Shown here one piece after another: positions 33,879 to 43,295 of a stretch of DNA of 64,000 nucleotides. The notes beneath the pieces are model-generated. The model searched no databases. It was not told where the DNA came from and saw only the letters and a program-made list of their open reading frames with translations. Origin of the DNA: Olavius sp. associated proteobacterium Delta 1 (GTDB taxonomy: Bacteria; Desulfobacterota; Desulfobacteria; Desulfobacterales; JAFDCJ01); NCBI GenBank assembly GCA_902749685.1, contig CACVKW010000888.1, forward strand, positions 1 through 64,000, written 5' to 3'. Position numbers and translations under genes: made by a program. Numbering within the stretch: the stretch's first letter is position 1; each line of letters begins with the position of its first letter.

Positions 33879-35078
33879 ATGTTTTCCAGCGAATTTAACA
33901 CACCGAAATCAGAGCTCGACCTCAGAATAGTAAAACTGCAGGACCATCTCAAACAACACAACATCGATGCAGCTTTAATTTTGCAGCGCGTCGACCTGTA
34001 CTATTTTAGCGGAACCTTTCAACTCGGCAGCCTCTACATTCCGGTGGATGGCGATCCCATCCTGATGGTGAACAGAAATACCGCGCGCGCCAAAGCTGAA
34101 TCCTTCGTAGAAACGATCGTACACCTGGAAGGTCCCAAACGCATTCCGGAAATCATCAAGGGAAAAGGATACCGCATTCCCGACACACTGGGGCTGGAGC
34201 TCGATGTCTTGCCGACCAACATGTATTTAAACTATCAAAAACTTTTCAGCGGCACCGATATCAGGGACATATCCCTTGCCATTCGTTTGCAGCGCGCCGT
34301 TAAATCTCAATATGAACTTGGCATCATGCGCCGGGCGGCTGGGCTGTCCGACCAGGTCGCCGAATGGGTACCGAATATTGTGCGTGAGGGAATCACAGAA
34401 CTCGAGCTGGCCGGTCTGGTTGAAGCAGAAGCCAGAAGACTTGGCCACCAGGGAGTAATCAGGATGCGCCTGTGGGGCAGTGAAATGTTCTACGGACATC
34501 TGCTGTCCGGGCCCACGGGAGCGGTGCCCAGCTATCTGTCTTCACCGACCGGGGGCACCGGCGCCAGCCCGGCCATAGCCCAGGGACCAAGCTATAAAAC
34601 AATCCAGCGCCACGAACCGGTGATGGTTGACTATATCTTCGCCTACAACGGATACCTATGCGATCATACCCGAATTTATTCACTGGGGGATTTGCCCGAT
34701 GATCTGCTGGAAGCACATGCCTCCATGATCGAGGTGCAGCGGATCATAAAAAAAGTTGCCCGACCGGGTGTCACATCCGGTGAAATCTACAATCAGGCCC
34801 TGGCAAAAACTCAGGAATTGGGTTATGAAGACCATTTTATGGGAGCCGGCGGCGAGCGGGTGCGCTTTGTCGGCCATGGAATTGGCTTGGAAGTGGATGA
34901 ATTTCCCTTTCTGGCTGCCGGCCAAAAACTTGAGCTGCAACCGGGAATGACTATTGCCCTGGAACCCAAACTGATTTTTCCGGGCAAAGGTGTCGTCGGC
35001 ATTGAAAACACGCATGTGGTGGCTGACGATGGGTTGGAGCAGCTTAGTCAGTTTCCGGATGAAATTATGGTTATTTAA
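33879..35078 (+). CDS. M24-family metallopeptidase (Xaa-Pro dipeptidase/aminopeptidase-like)
   Basis: 399 residues. The N-terminal creatinase-like domain (LQDHLKQHNIDAALILQRVDLYYFSG) is followed by a pita-bread catalytic domain. All five metal ligands of M24 can be traced: Asp in MVDYIFAY, Asp in YLCDHTRIYS, His in VGHGIGLEVDEFP, Glu in IALEPKLIFP and Glu in GIENTHVV. The likely activity is cleavage of Xaa-Pro bonds in imported peptides, which fits its place beside two peptide importers. It is divergent from the second transporter. Confidence 0.9.
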   Translation: MFSSEFNTPKSELDLRIVKLQDHLKQHNIDAALILQRVDLYYFSGTFQLGSLYIPVDGDPILMVNRNTARAKAESFVETIVHLEGPKRIPEIIKGKGYRIPDTLGLELDVLPTNMYLNYQKLFSGTDIRDISLAIRLQRAVKSQYELGIMRRAAGLSDQVAEWVPNIVREGITELELAGLVEAEARRLGHQGVIRMRLWGSEMFYGHLLSGPTGAVPSYLSSPTGGTGASPAIAQGPSYKTIQRHEPVMVDYIFAYNGYLCDHTRIYSLGDLPDDLLEAHASMIEVQRIIKKVARPGVTSGEIYNQALAKTQELGYEDHFMGAGGERVRFVGHGIGLEVDEFPFLAAGQKLELQPGMTIALEPKLIFPGKGVVGIENTHVVADDGLEQLSQFPDEIMVI

Positions 35079-35095
35079 CGCTGTATAGCAGGCTT

Positions 35096-35187
35096 AGCCG
35101 GTTTGCCCGTTGAGCCGGTTAACGGACCCAACGGGCTCAACGGGCTCAACGGATTAACGGGCCAAACCGGCTCAACCGATAAACGGA
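35096..35187. repeat. Palindromic block of 'CCGGTTTG' and 'AACGGGCTC' words
   Basis: AGCCGGTTTGCCCGTT at 35096-35111 pairs with AACGGGCCAAACCGGCT at 35155-35171. The loop contains three tandem AACGGGCTC/AACGGACCC-type words. It fills the spacer between the M24 and DUF1445 genes and may fold in their shared transcript. Confidence 0.65.
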
Positions 35188-35206
35188 TTGTGGAGGTTAC
35201 CTAACT

Positions 35207-35989
35207 ATGAAACCCGATATTTCTCCCCAGGAATTACGTCAACAAATCCGTACCCGCCAGTGGACCACGCCCACTTCCGGCTCCGCATCAGGCTATCTGC
35301 AGGCCAATCTGGTGATCCTGCCGGCGGATGAAGCATTTAATTTTTTGCTTTTTTGTGTGCGCAACCCCAAGCCCTGTCCGATTTTAGATGTGCTGGAGCC
35401 GGGACAGGTTGAGCCGATCATTGCACCCGGCGCGGATTTGCGCACGGACCTGCCGCGCTATAAAGTTTTTGAAAACAGAGAATTTAAAACCGATGTTGAA
35501 GATGTCAGTGACTATTTTCGTGATGATATGGTCAGCTTTCTGTTAGGCTGCAGCTTTTCTTTTGAAAATGCCATGCTGGCAGCCGGCCTGCCCATCCGCA
35601 ATATGGCAGAAGATAAAAACGTCTCGATGTATATCACCAACAGAAAATGCATCCCGGCCGGTCCGTTTTCAGCCCAGCTCGTGGTAACCATGCGACCCAT
35701 GACGCCGCAGCAGGCGATTAGAGCCACGCAGGTAACCACCCGCTTTCACCTGACCCACGGAGCCCCTATTCATCTGGGAGACCCGGTAAAGATTGGCATT
35801 AACGATTTAGACAAACCCGATTTCGGCGATTCGGTTACCGTGCGGGACGGTGAGATACCCGTATTCTGGGCCTGCGGCGTGACCTCCCAGCTGGCGGCAA
35901 CCTCGGCCCCGCTTTCGCGGGTCATCACCCATGCCCCGGGCCATATGTTTGTTGCTGATCTTAAAGACGAAGATTTGACAATCCTCTGA
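35207..35989 (+). CDS. DUF1445 putative hydro-lyase / D-glutamate cyclase-like protein
   Basis: 260 residues covering the whole DUF1445 family: GSASGYLQANLVILPADEAFNFLLFC at the N-terminus, the central FLLGCSFSFENAMLAAGLPIRN, YITNRKCIPAGPF, and the end FWACGVTSQLAA followed by ITHAPGHMFVADL. Homologues are annotated as hydro-lyases, and the mammalian relative is a D-glutamate cyclase. It likely acts on a small amino-acid-type substrate. It has GAGGTTAC upstream and is 128 nt downstream of the peptidase, so it may be involved in amino-acid catabolism. Confidence 0.9.
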   Translation: MKPDISPQELRQQIRTRQWTTPTSGSASGYLQANLVILPADEAFNFLLFCVRNPKPCPILDVLEPGQVEPIIAPGADLRTDLPRYKVFENREFKTDVEDVSDYFRDDMVSFLLGCSFSFENAMLAAGLPIRNMAEDKNVSMYITNRKCIPAGPFSAQLVVTMRPMTPQQAIRATQVTTRFHLTHGAPIHLGDPVKIGINDLDKPDFGDSVTVRDGEIPVFWACGVTSQLAATSAPLSRVITHAPGHMFVADLKDEDLTIL

Positions 35990-36165
35990 ACAATGGAGCG
36001 GGGCTCAATTGTTTAACCGAAGCATTTTAGCTTGTGGGAGCGGTTTCCAACCGCGATTAACTCGGTCTGAAATATATCTTATACCCCTGATCAGGCGCCA
36101 CGTTATGAGTGGATATCGAGGATGTCCGCTTGCTGCGGTCGCAGCAGAAAGGGGAGATAAAGGCT

Positions 36166-36252
36166 AAAGGGGTCAAGTCTGCTCTTGACTCTTGCATCAT
36201 ATAAATTTTCTATTTTAATGGCTTAAGAGTCAAGAGCAGACTTGACCCCTTT
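36166..36252. repeat. Perfect 28-bp inverted repeat ('GGGGTCAAGTCTGCTCTTG' type)
   Basis: Arms 36166-36193 and 36225-36252 are exact reverse complements around a 31-nt A/T-rich loop. The core is GGGGTCAAGTCTGCTCTTGA. The right arm runs into six T, so it could also end transcription rightward. It lies 18 nt before the start of the nucleotidase gene. Such GGGGTCA palindromes recall REP elements mobilised by Y1 (RAYT) transposases; no transposase is in the window. A smaller REP-like GCGGTTTCCAACCGC is at 36041-36055. Confidence 0.75.
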
Positions 36253-36270
36253 TTTGCGAAGGAGGCTGAC

Positions 36271-37752
36271 ATGCTGAAAAAATTTCTCGCAATTGTTGTA
36301 CTTTCATTTCTGCTTGGTATTTCCAACCTTGCTTGTAGCGGGCCTCATGGGAGTCAGGTCAGGATCACCATTCTTCAAATGAATGATGTCTATGAGATGG
36401 ACCCGGTTAGCGGCGGGAAAGAAGGCGGACTGGCGCGGGTCGCAACCCTGCATGACCAGCTTTCAAAAACAAACCCGAACACCATCGTTGTTTTGGCGGG
36501 CGATTTGTTTAGTCCATCGGCTCTGGGAACCGCCCCGTATGAGAGCGGCCGGTTGGACGGAAAACAGATGGTCGCCGCGATGAACGCTCTCGGCCTTGAT
36601 TACATAACCTTCGGCAACCATGAGTTCGATATCAAAAAAAGATCTTTTTACGACAGGCTCAAAGAATCGGAGTTCAGCTGGATATCAAGCAATGTTTTCG
36701 ATGAAAATGGGAAGCCTTTTCCGGGTGTTGCCGATACTGAAATGATTGAGATCGATGGAATTAAGGTCGGAATTTTTTCTTTGACAATTAAAAAAAACTT
36801 CACGAATTACGTGTCTTACGAAGACCCATTTGAAGTCGCACAAAAGAAAGTTGCCGAGCTAAAGCCAAAAATGGACATCCTGATTGCGTTAACCCATCTG
36901 ACCATTGAAGATGATATTAAGTTAGCTAACCGCTTTCCTGAAATAGATATGATCATCGGTGGACATGATCATGAAAATATGCAGTATTGGCGAGGAAAAA
37001 ATTACACCCCGATATTTAAAGCTGACGCCAATGCCCGGACGGTTTATATCCATAACCTGGTGTATGACAAGGGGGCGCAAAAAAAGTTACTGATAAACTC
37101 CAAACTTAAGCAAATTACCGATTCCCTGCCGGACCAGGCAAAAACAGCTAAAGTTGTCGAAAAGTGGCGCAATATTGGCTATAACAGTTTCCGCAAGGCC
37201 GGGTTTGAGCCTGCCAAAGTGGTAACATCGACCAACGTGGAATTGGACGGCCTTGAAGCGAGCGTCAGGAACGTTCCCACAAAGCTTACGGAATTAATTG
37301 CCCAGTCAATGCTTAGCGTATCGCAAGGGGCCCAGCTATCTTTTTATAATAGTGGCTCCGTAAGAATCGATGATGTTATTCCGGCGGGGAAAATAACGGA
37401 ATATGATGTACTCAGGGTGCTTCCCTTCGGAGGTGACATTGTGACGACTAAAATGAAAGGCTCCCTGTTAAAACGCACCTTGGACCAGGGTATGGCGAAT
37501 AAAGCCACTGGAGCATACCTGCAAAAAGGCAATGTAACCGGCGGGGATGGAAAGCCCTGGATGGTCGGTGGAAATATCCTCGATGAAAAAGCGACATACT
37601 CCGTGGCAACGGCAAAATTTCTTTTAACGGTTGGCGACGATAACCTTGAATTCTTAGTAAATAACCCTGATGTTCCAATCATTGAAAACAAAGGAGATGT
37701 CAGGAAAGCCTTGATAACGCAGCTTGAAAAAACTTTTGGTGAAGGGAAATAA
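36271..37752 (+). CDS. Exported 5'-nucleotidase/metallophosphatase family protein
   Basis: 493 residues. The signal sequence spans 1-22 with Cys22 in SNLACSG, possibly a lipoprotein though the -3 residue is not typical. Metallophosphatase motifs are LQMNDVYE (replacing the usual ND-x-H), GGLARV, VLAGDLFSPS, TFGNHEFD, ALTHL and GGHDHEN. The C-terminal 5'-nucleotidase domain (about 310-490) ends with GDNLEFL. It would release phosphate from nucleotides in the periplasm. The first motif has Tyr in place of His (NDVY), which might change metal site 1. AAGGAGG is 8 nt before the ATG. Confidence 0.9.
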   Translation: MLKKFLAIVVLSFLLGISNLACSGPHGSQVRITILQMNDVYEMDPVSGGKEGGLARVATLHDQLSKTNPNTIVVLAGDLFSPSALGTAPYESGRLDGKQMVAAMNALGLDYITFGNHEFDIKKRSFYDRLKESEFSWISSNVFDENGKPFPGVADTEMIEIDGIKVGIFSLTIKKNFTNYVSYEDPFEVAQKKVAELKPKMDILIALTHLTIEDDIKLANRFPEIDMIIGGHDHENMQYWRGKNYTPIFKADANARTVYIHNLVYDKGAQKKLLINSKLKQITDSLPDQAKTAKVVEKWRNIGYNSFRKAGFEPAKVVTSTNVELDGLEASVRNVPTKLTELIAQSMLSVSQGAQLSFYNSGSVRIDDVIPAGKITEYDVLRVLPFGGDIVTTKMKGSLLKRTLDQGMANKATGAYLQKGNVTGGDGKPWMVGGNILDEKATYSVATAKFLLTVGDDNLEFLVNNPDVPIIENKGDVRKALITQLEKTFGEGK

Positions 37753-37826
37753 TCGAATAGAAATGACAGGCATACGTTCATGGTTAATTTTCGATTAAAT
37801 ATAAACCAGCGTCTAAAGGATAATCA

Positions 37827-38300
37827 ATGAATAACAGGCTTGAAAATATCATCGCAGAATTGAAAAATAACGAAGAGGAAATCATATCATTCTTCAAAGG
37901 CTTGAATTCCGGGCAGCTCGCCATGACGGTTTATCCGGAAGACCCCGGCTGGACGGTGCAGCAGATGCTGGCCCATCTGATCACCATCGAAGGCCCGATG
38001 CAGTGGCTGTTTAAAAATTTACTGGCCGGAGGCCCGGGTTCACCGGTAGATTTTGACCTTGACCGCTTCAACCGCACCCAGCCCCGGAAACTGGACGGGC
38101 AGTCGCTCGATGAACTCTGCGAAAATTTCCGGTCAGTGCGCCGGGAGACAATTACAATCGTCGAAGGCATGGAAGATAAAGACCTGGATCGCGAAGGCCG
38201 TCACGCCTTTCACGGGCATGGCAAACTGGAGCGATTTATCGTCTGGGCCTATGAGCACGCCCGATTGCATCTGGCTGACATTCGGAAAGCATTGCAATAG
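37827..38300 (+). CDS. DinB/MST-like four-helix protein
   Basis: 157 residues, all helical, matching the DinB / maleylpyruvate-isomerase-like superfamily. WTVQQMLAHLITIEGPM holds the first metal-type His, and YEHARLHLADIRKAL at the C-terminus holds the HA-x2-H pair. Members bind a divalent metal and take part in thiol-dependent transfer or stress functions. No specific role can be given. It lies 74 nt after the nucleotidase gene, possibly in one transcript. Confidence 0.8.
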   Translation: MNNRLENIIAELKNNEEEIISFFKGLNSGQLAMTVYPEDPGWTVQQMLAHLITIEGPMQWLFKNLLAGGPGSPVDFDLDRFNRTQPRKLDGQSLDELCENFRSVRRETITIVEGMEDKDLDREGRHAFHGHGKLERFIVWAYEHARLHLADIRKALQ

Positions 38301-38910
38301 TATTTTATATTGACATCTCACAATGTGGTATTAATCTAATTTTAGATTGATATCGAGTTAGGATTCAAAAGCATATCATCGAGAGGACGGTCAGAATTCA
38401 GATATTTATAAGATTTTTCACAATAGAGACTTAAAATAAATATTGGGGAAATCTTATACAGTAGGTTATGCCATCGAATCACATCTTCACATGAAACTGA
38501 TTGCTGAATTCTAACAGTGCTGTTTCTTCACCACCACCCCGCCTGACGTTGACCTGGCTGAATCTAAGATTCCGATGGCATCATTGCTGACAGATAAATC
38601 TAACATTTACTGCAGCTATTAATACCCCAATTTGGTGAATTAGTTTTACTAGGAAGACTTACAATTGTTTTTCTCCGGACAACCCGAAGAATCTTAACAA
38701 AACATTATTATCGCTTCTCACCCCCTCTCTCATGGCTTTACTTTTCTCGACAGACTAGCTTTGATGCATTTGTTTGTGTCCGAGCATAGAATTCATTCAT
38801 TATTTTTATATTTCACTATTGTACAAATACCGTCAGATTTCTATCCGCAAATTACTTCAAATGAATATTTCAACAGTACTTAAATTCAAGATTTGACACT
38901 ATGTTTCTAG
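38301..38910. other. Long A/T-rich spacer, nothing recognised
   Basis: About 600 nt with many stops in all frames, no family-like peptide, no long palindrome and no dispersed repeat that I could match. It marks the left border of the accessory region with surface-protein genes and gene remnants. Confidence 0.45.
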
Positions 38911-39000
38911 TTGCGATTCGGAGACCTCGATGGAAACGGCAACCTGCACCTGACCGTGGCGAATTCCGGAAGCGACGATGTCTCGGTGCTTCTGGATCAA
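38911..39000 (+). pseudogene. Orphan VCBS/FG-GAP repeat fragment
   Basis: A single frame, RFGDLDGNGNLHLTVANSG then DDVSVLLD, equals one calcium-binding VCBS/FG-GAP repeat like those in the large gene 200 nt downstream (compare GDDVSVLLG there). A TAG precedes it immediately and no start is present. It is probably a leftover of a duplicated or deleted part of the neighbouring gene. Confidence 0.65.
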
Positions 39001-39112
39001 CGGGTACGGTGCCTGGCCACACGCGCTGGCAAGTTGCTGACCGCGTGGAAGGTGAAAGGAGACGGTCATGAAAAATATAAGGTATCTAGAAAATGACGGC
39101 AGGAGGCTATCA

Positions 39113-42112
39113 ATGGAGAACCGAGCCAGGGTCACCTCCCCTCCCCGGAAGCGACAGGAAAGGGATGGAAAACCGTTTTTCCGTTTGGCGGCTGTGATCT
39201 TGGCGACAGTATTCTTGTGGTTCGGCAGTGGCCCCGTTCCTGCGAATGCCTTTTTAGTCGACATTGATCCGTACGGGGTCGGCAGCTTTGAGCCCTTAAT
39301 CCAGAAAGGCCTTGTTGCCATCGAGTCTGCCTCTGAAAGCGAGTTGATTTTTGACGGGGAAGGCGGCGTTAGTAAGACAGAGAGAGCGGCAGCGGCCTAT
39401 GCTGGCGATGGTATAGAGCCCATAGCGGTTACCTCAGCACAGGTTAGCAGTGCTTGTGGCTCGGGACAAAACTGCGATATTGGTTTCGGGGATAATCATA
39501 GGATCAACTCAGACGCCGGCGCTGGTATCAGATGGGATTATATCATCCAGCGAAAGGACGGCGGGAGCTTGGGGTTTTTCGTTGATATTCCGCTGAAGAT
39601 CGATTACCGGATGAGCCTGATCGCCAACGGCGCCGAAGCCGAAGCGGATGGAGAGGTTCGGATTGTGGATTCTTTTTTTGGAGAATTGGACAGCACGCGC
39701 TGCAATATTGGAACGGGCAGAGATTCGTCATTTTGCCCGGATGGCCCCGCAGGAACCCTCACGTTCACGGTCAGCAGCGGTAATAACAGCAACTTGGTAG
39801 GCTTGGAAATACAAGTGGGTGCCTTCACTGTAGTTTCGGCCGAGGGGTGTGAATCTCAGGGCTTCCCCAATCCGTGTATTCCCAAGTCCGAGGCTTCGGC
39901 GACAGAGGCGCTTGCGAAAGCTTTCCTGTACGTTGATCCCGCTTCTGACCTGGCGGACGAGATAGATGTTCTCGTCCGTGAAAGCCTTAATTCACCCAAC
40001 TATGTCCCGGCAGTTCGTACGCCCATACTCCCCCTGGCCAGACAACTCTTTCCGGAGGCGCAATTCTTTCCAGCCGGAGGGATCGAGGATACAACCGTCG
40101 CGGCAGCAATCGATGACTTCAACAGCGACGGCAACCTGGATGTGGCCGTCGCAACGCAACAGGGCTTTAACCTCCAAGGACGCGTTTCGGTGCTTCTGGG
40201 AGATGGCGGCGGCGCCTTATCCCTGCCTTTACCGCAAATTGAAGTAGGATTGGGAGTACGGTCGATCGTGACAGGCGATTTCAACAGCGACCTCATCCCG
40301 GATTTGGTAACGGTAAATGGAGACGGCGACGATGTCTCGGTGCTTCTGGGTAACAATGACGGTACATTCCGGAGACCTGATCCGCCGTATGACGTTGTCG
40401 CAGTCGGAGACTCACCCAGCGCCGGAGCTGCGGCCGACCTGGACGGCGACGGTGACCTGGACCTGGCCGTGGCAAACAGGTATCCTGACACTGTTACCGA
40501 CGACATCTCGGTGCTTCTAAATGATGGGAGCGGCAGATTCACGGAGCTCAGCCAGCGTTTTGCAGTTCAGATACGACCTCTGTCTCTTGTACTCGGAGAC
40601 GTGAACGGAGACGGTGTTCCGGACCTGGCCGTGGCAAACGCCGCCAGCAGCACCATCTCGGTGCTTCTGGGTGTCGGAGACGGCACATTCCAGTCTGCGC
40701 AAAGCTTTGAGGCGGGCGACGGCCCGCCAGGACCAGCCATAATTGCGATAGCTGATCTGGATGCAGACGGCGATCAGGACCTGGTGGTGGACGACCGCAC
40801 CAGCCGCATCGTCTGGGTGCATCTGGGCAATGGGAACGGCACTTTCCTTCCAGCGGAGCCCTTCCCGGCCGGAGCACTATCAACCTCGGACTCGATAGGA
40901 GATTTGGACAGAGACGGCAACCTGGATCTGATCGTGGGGCCGATTCCAGGCATCCTCAGCGGCTTCTCAGTGCTTCGGGGAAATGGTGGGCCCGGTCTTT
41001 TTGAGGCGGCGGAGGACCTTGCAGCGGGGAAAACCGTCGTTTTGGCAGGGACCGGCGACATGAACAACGATGGTCATTTCGACCTGGTCTCCTGGCGTCC
41101 TCTGCCCAGCAGGATTTCGGTATCACTCAATGCGTCTGCCTCCATCGATACCGATGGCGACAACATTCCCGATTTCATTGACGCTCAGGTCGGCGGGCAA
41201 GGCTTTCAGATTGCCTCGGGAGAGATCACCGGTGCGGAGCAGCCCCATCCTGATGGCGCCATCGAGATTACGGTAGAAGACCAAGGACAGACATTCACGT
41301 TTATATTGCCTCCGGGAACCACGACCATCGGACCTGACGACGCCATCGTGCTGGATGTCGTCTCGAATCCTGCGCAGGCGGAAGTCCAGAATGCTGTACT
41401 GCCTGCAAACACCACGAAGGCTGTCACATTATCTTGGCCGCCGGGTGCACCGGGCCATGTTGTCATCGAAGACCAGGCCGGAGCCAGGGTCGACGACCTG
41501 CCAACAGCCGGATTGGATCAGGTCATTGAAATTCCGACGACCTCGGGACAAAGCACCAATGTCAATGTGCAGGGTGATCCGACCAACTGGACAGTCACCA
41601 ACAACGGCGATGACACCGTTACCGTTTCCGGGCTTGAAAACACCGCGCTCGGAATCCTGGATGTGACACTCGAGGTAGCCATCGACGTCAAACCGTGGCG
41701 GTTCCGCAATGTCATCGAGCTCGAAGAAGACGGCGAGTGCGAGGACGACAGCAAGCTGCGTGTCGCCCTCCTGGGCAGCCGCGACCTCGATATGCGATCC
41801 GTGGACGTCTCGACCCTGGCACTGGGTGACCCAGATCTGCAGGGAACGGCGCGACCAAAGCGGAGCAGGGTACGGTGGGTGAATCGCGACCGGTACCGGG
41901 ACCTGCTGCTGGTGTTTTCCTTGTGCGAGCTCACCGATGGGGCCCTGCGAACCAGCACCAAGCAACTGGTCCTGACAGGGGAAACCAAGAACAGCATTTC
42001 TCTGCAGGGCAGTGACTCCGTGCGCGTTGTCACAGACGATGATGACGATGGGAAGCGGCGAAAGTGGCGGCCGCGGCGTCGCGGCAAAGACAACGGCAAG
42101 GACGACGACTGA
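39113..42112 (+). CDS. Large exported VCBS/FG-GAP repeat protein
   Basis: 999 residues from the ATG at 39113 (AGGAGG 6 nt upstream); an ATG at 39068 with AAGGAGA also has a good site and would add 15 residues. A long basic n-region, then LAAVILATVFLWFGSG and cleavage near ANA, forms the signal peptide. Residues about 320-680 contain seven VCBS/FG-GAP repeats with D-x-D/N-x-DG-x2-D calcium loops (for example ADLDGDGDLDLAVAN, GDVNGDGVPDLAVAN). DTDGDNIPDFIDAQ is a thrombospondin-3-like loop. Near the C-terminus IDVKPWRFRNVIELEEDG...VALLGSRDLDMRSVDVSTL is a known extracellular module. The tail is a mixed acidic/basic low-complexity end. It is a likely adhesin or matrix protein. It is richer in G+C than the flanks. 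Confidence 0.87.
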   Translation: MENRARVTSPPRKRQERDGKPFFRLAAVILATVFLWFGSGPVPANAFLVDIDPYGVGSFEPLIQKGLVAIESASESELIFDGEGGVSKTERAAAAYAGDGIEPIAVTSAQVSSACGSGQNCDIGFGDNHRINSDAGAGIRWDYIIQRKDGGSLGFFVDIPLKIDYRMSLIANGAEAEADGEVRIVDSFFGELDSTRCNIGTGRDSSFCPDGPAGTLTFTVSSGNNSNLVGLEIQVGAFTVVSAEGCESQGFPNPCIPKSEASATEALAKAFLYVDPASDLADEIDVLVRESLNSPNYVPAVRTPILPLARQLFPEAQFFPAGGIEDTTVAAAIDDFNSDGNLDVAVATQQGFNLQGRVSVLLGDGGGALSLPLPQIEVGLGVRSIVTGDFNSDLIPDLVTVNGDGDDVSVLLGNNDGTFRRPDPPYDVVAVGDSPSAGAAADLDGDGDLDLAVANRYPDTVTDDISVLLNDGSGRFTELSQRFAVQIRPLSLVLGDVNGDGVPDLAVANAASSTISVLLGVGDGTFQSAQSFEAGDGPPGPAIIAIADLDADGDQDLVVDDRTSRIVWVHLGNGNGTFLPAEPFPAGALSTSDSIGDLDRDGNLDLIVGPIPGILSGFSVLRGNGGPGLFEAAEDLAAGKTVVLAGTGDMNNDGHFDLVSWRPLPSRISVSLNASASIDTDGDNIPDFIDAQVGGQGFQIASGEITGAEQPHPDGAIEITVEDQGQTFTFILPPGTTTIGPDDAIVLDVVSNPAQAEVQNAVLPANTTKAVTLSWPPGAPGHVVIEDQAGARVDDLPTAGLDQVIEIPTTSGQSTNVNVQGDPTNWTVTNNGDDTVTVSGLENTALGILDVTLEVAIDVKPWRFRNVIELEEDGECEDDSKLRVALLGSRDLDMRSVDVSTLALGDPDLQGTARPKRSRVRWVNRDRYRDLLLVFSLCELTDGALRTSTKQLVLTGETKNSISLQGSDSVRVVTDDDDDGKRRKWRPRRRGKDNGKDDD

Positions 42113-42175
42113 TCGAGCCATCGGCCAGAAGTCGCTGAGCGCGGCCGGCGGTATACGAGAGCTGCCTGATAACCC

Positions 42176-42220
42176 AAACCGCGTCCTCGGAACACGTATT
42201 CGGTTCCGAGGACGCGGTTT
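42176..42220 (+). terminator. Strong 18-bp hairpin after the VCBS gene
   Basis: AAACCGCGTCCTCGGAAC (42176-42193) and GTTCCGAGGACGCGGTTT (42203-42220) are exact complements with a 9-nt loop, 63 nt after the stop codon. The flanking A3/T3 give it a bidirectional terminator shape without a long T-run. Confidence 0.7.
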
Positions 42221-42786
42221 AGCAAGCTCTCCGCCGGAGTCCGTCGACCGCCTGGCGGAACCAAACCGGCACACGCGACACCGGCAATCGACTCGACGGA
42301 ACCTACCAACTTCCGGAATAGCCTCCCCGATTTCGTTGATCCCGCCCTTATATGGACTGTACCGGATATCAGGAAAATACGTTGTTGACTAGGTTGACTT
42401 ATTTATACTCACCCGCTTTGTAATTTTTGATAAACGTAGACTTGACCCGCACCTTCCGGGTTATTGTCCGAGTTTAATCCGCCTGCGGCGGACGAGGGTT
42501 TAATTCCCCGTCCCTTGGGGCGATTTTATTTTTCCGATTGATACCCCGTTACTAGTATATATTAAATCTGTATCTGAATTTTGACAGGTGGAGCACGATG
42601 GGTGCTTTAGCGCGAGAGCGCTGTTGATAAGGCGTTATGCAAAAAATCACCTTCTACATAATTTATCGCCTGTTAGAAGACTATAGATAAAGACGAAGAT
42701 CAGCCAACAATGGTATGGGCAAGAACGCTATAAAACTGCCTCCGCTGCGCTCCGCTAATTCCAACACCGTTTTGCACATCATTTGA
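42221..42786. other. Spacer with a 19-bp dispersed repeat
   Basis: ATAAACGTAGACTTGACCC at 42430-42448 recurs exactly at 51528-51546 and shares the ACTTGACCC end with the 36166-36252 palindrome. A CGCCTGCGGCGGACG palindrome is near 42480-42495 and GCGCGAGAGCGC is at 42610-42622. No intact gene is seen. Confidence 0.5.
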
Positions 42787-42993
42787 GATCAAACGAGCCC
42801 AAAAGGAAACAGCAACACGGAACCAACAATAGAGCCAACAGGGTCTTTTTCGCTTCCCGTTAAGGATGCGTCAAGTGCCTTAAATTTTTACTCAGAAGCC
42901 TTAGGCGCAGAGGGGTTATTTCGCATGCCAACACCGGAGGGGGGTGTCGCACTTGCCGAGTTCATGATTGGAAACACTAGAATCTATATTTGA
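42787..42993 (+). pseudogene. N-terminal remnant of a VOC/PhnB-like (glyoxalase-fold) protein
   Basis: The open frame reads ...FSLPVKDASSALNFYSEALG, then AEGLFRMPTPEGGVALAEFM and IGNTRIYI before TGA at 42991. It matches the first beta-alpha-beta module of PhnB-like VOC proteins (V-x-DA-x3-FY-x2-A-x-GA-x5-RM). It lacks a good start and the second half, and the sequence after the stop shows no continuation. It is a decayed gene. Confidence 0.7.
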
Positions 42994-43295
42994 CACTTAT
43001 TCGGACAACTGCGGCGCAAAAAAATATCATTGACAATACCGTCCGCTTTCGATATCCGGATAATTATTGTTTCCGTCTATCGGCGCTTGTATTTGTTAGG
43101 CTGCAGCTGAAGCCAATACACGTTTTGCCCTTTTCAATTTCTCCGTGCTGATAAAGCAATTTCTTATCTTTTCTTTGCAAAATTTGACGATTGGTTCCCC
43201 TTTATTTTTTAATTTGAAGGCAAGTTCTAGACTCTAAGAAAAGGACTTGGCTAGGAAAATGATATAAAACAAGCTTCATAAAAAGGGGGCCGGCC

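Noticed and set aside
35096..35187. CRISPR-like repeats
   Set aside because: The units are contiguous and degenerate with no regular unique spacers, and no cas gene is near.
36001..36160. A structured RNA gene or riboswitch before the nucleotidase
   Set aside because: The visible folds are short REP-like palindromes, and no known riboswitch core could be recognised.
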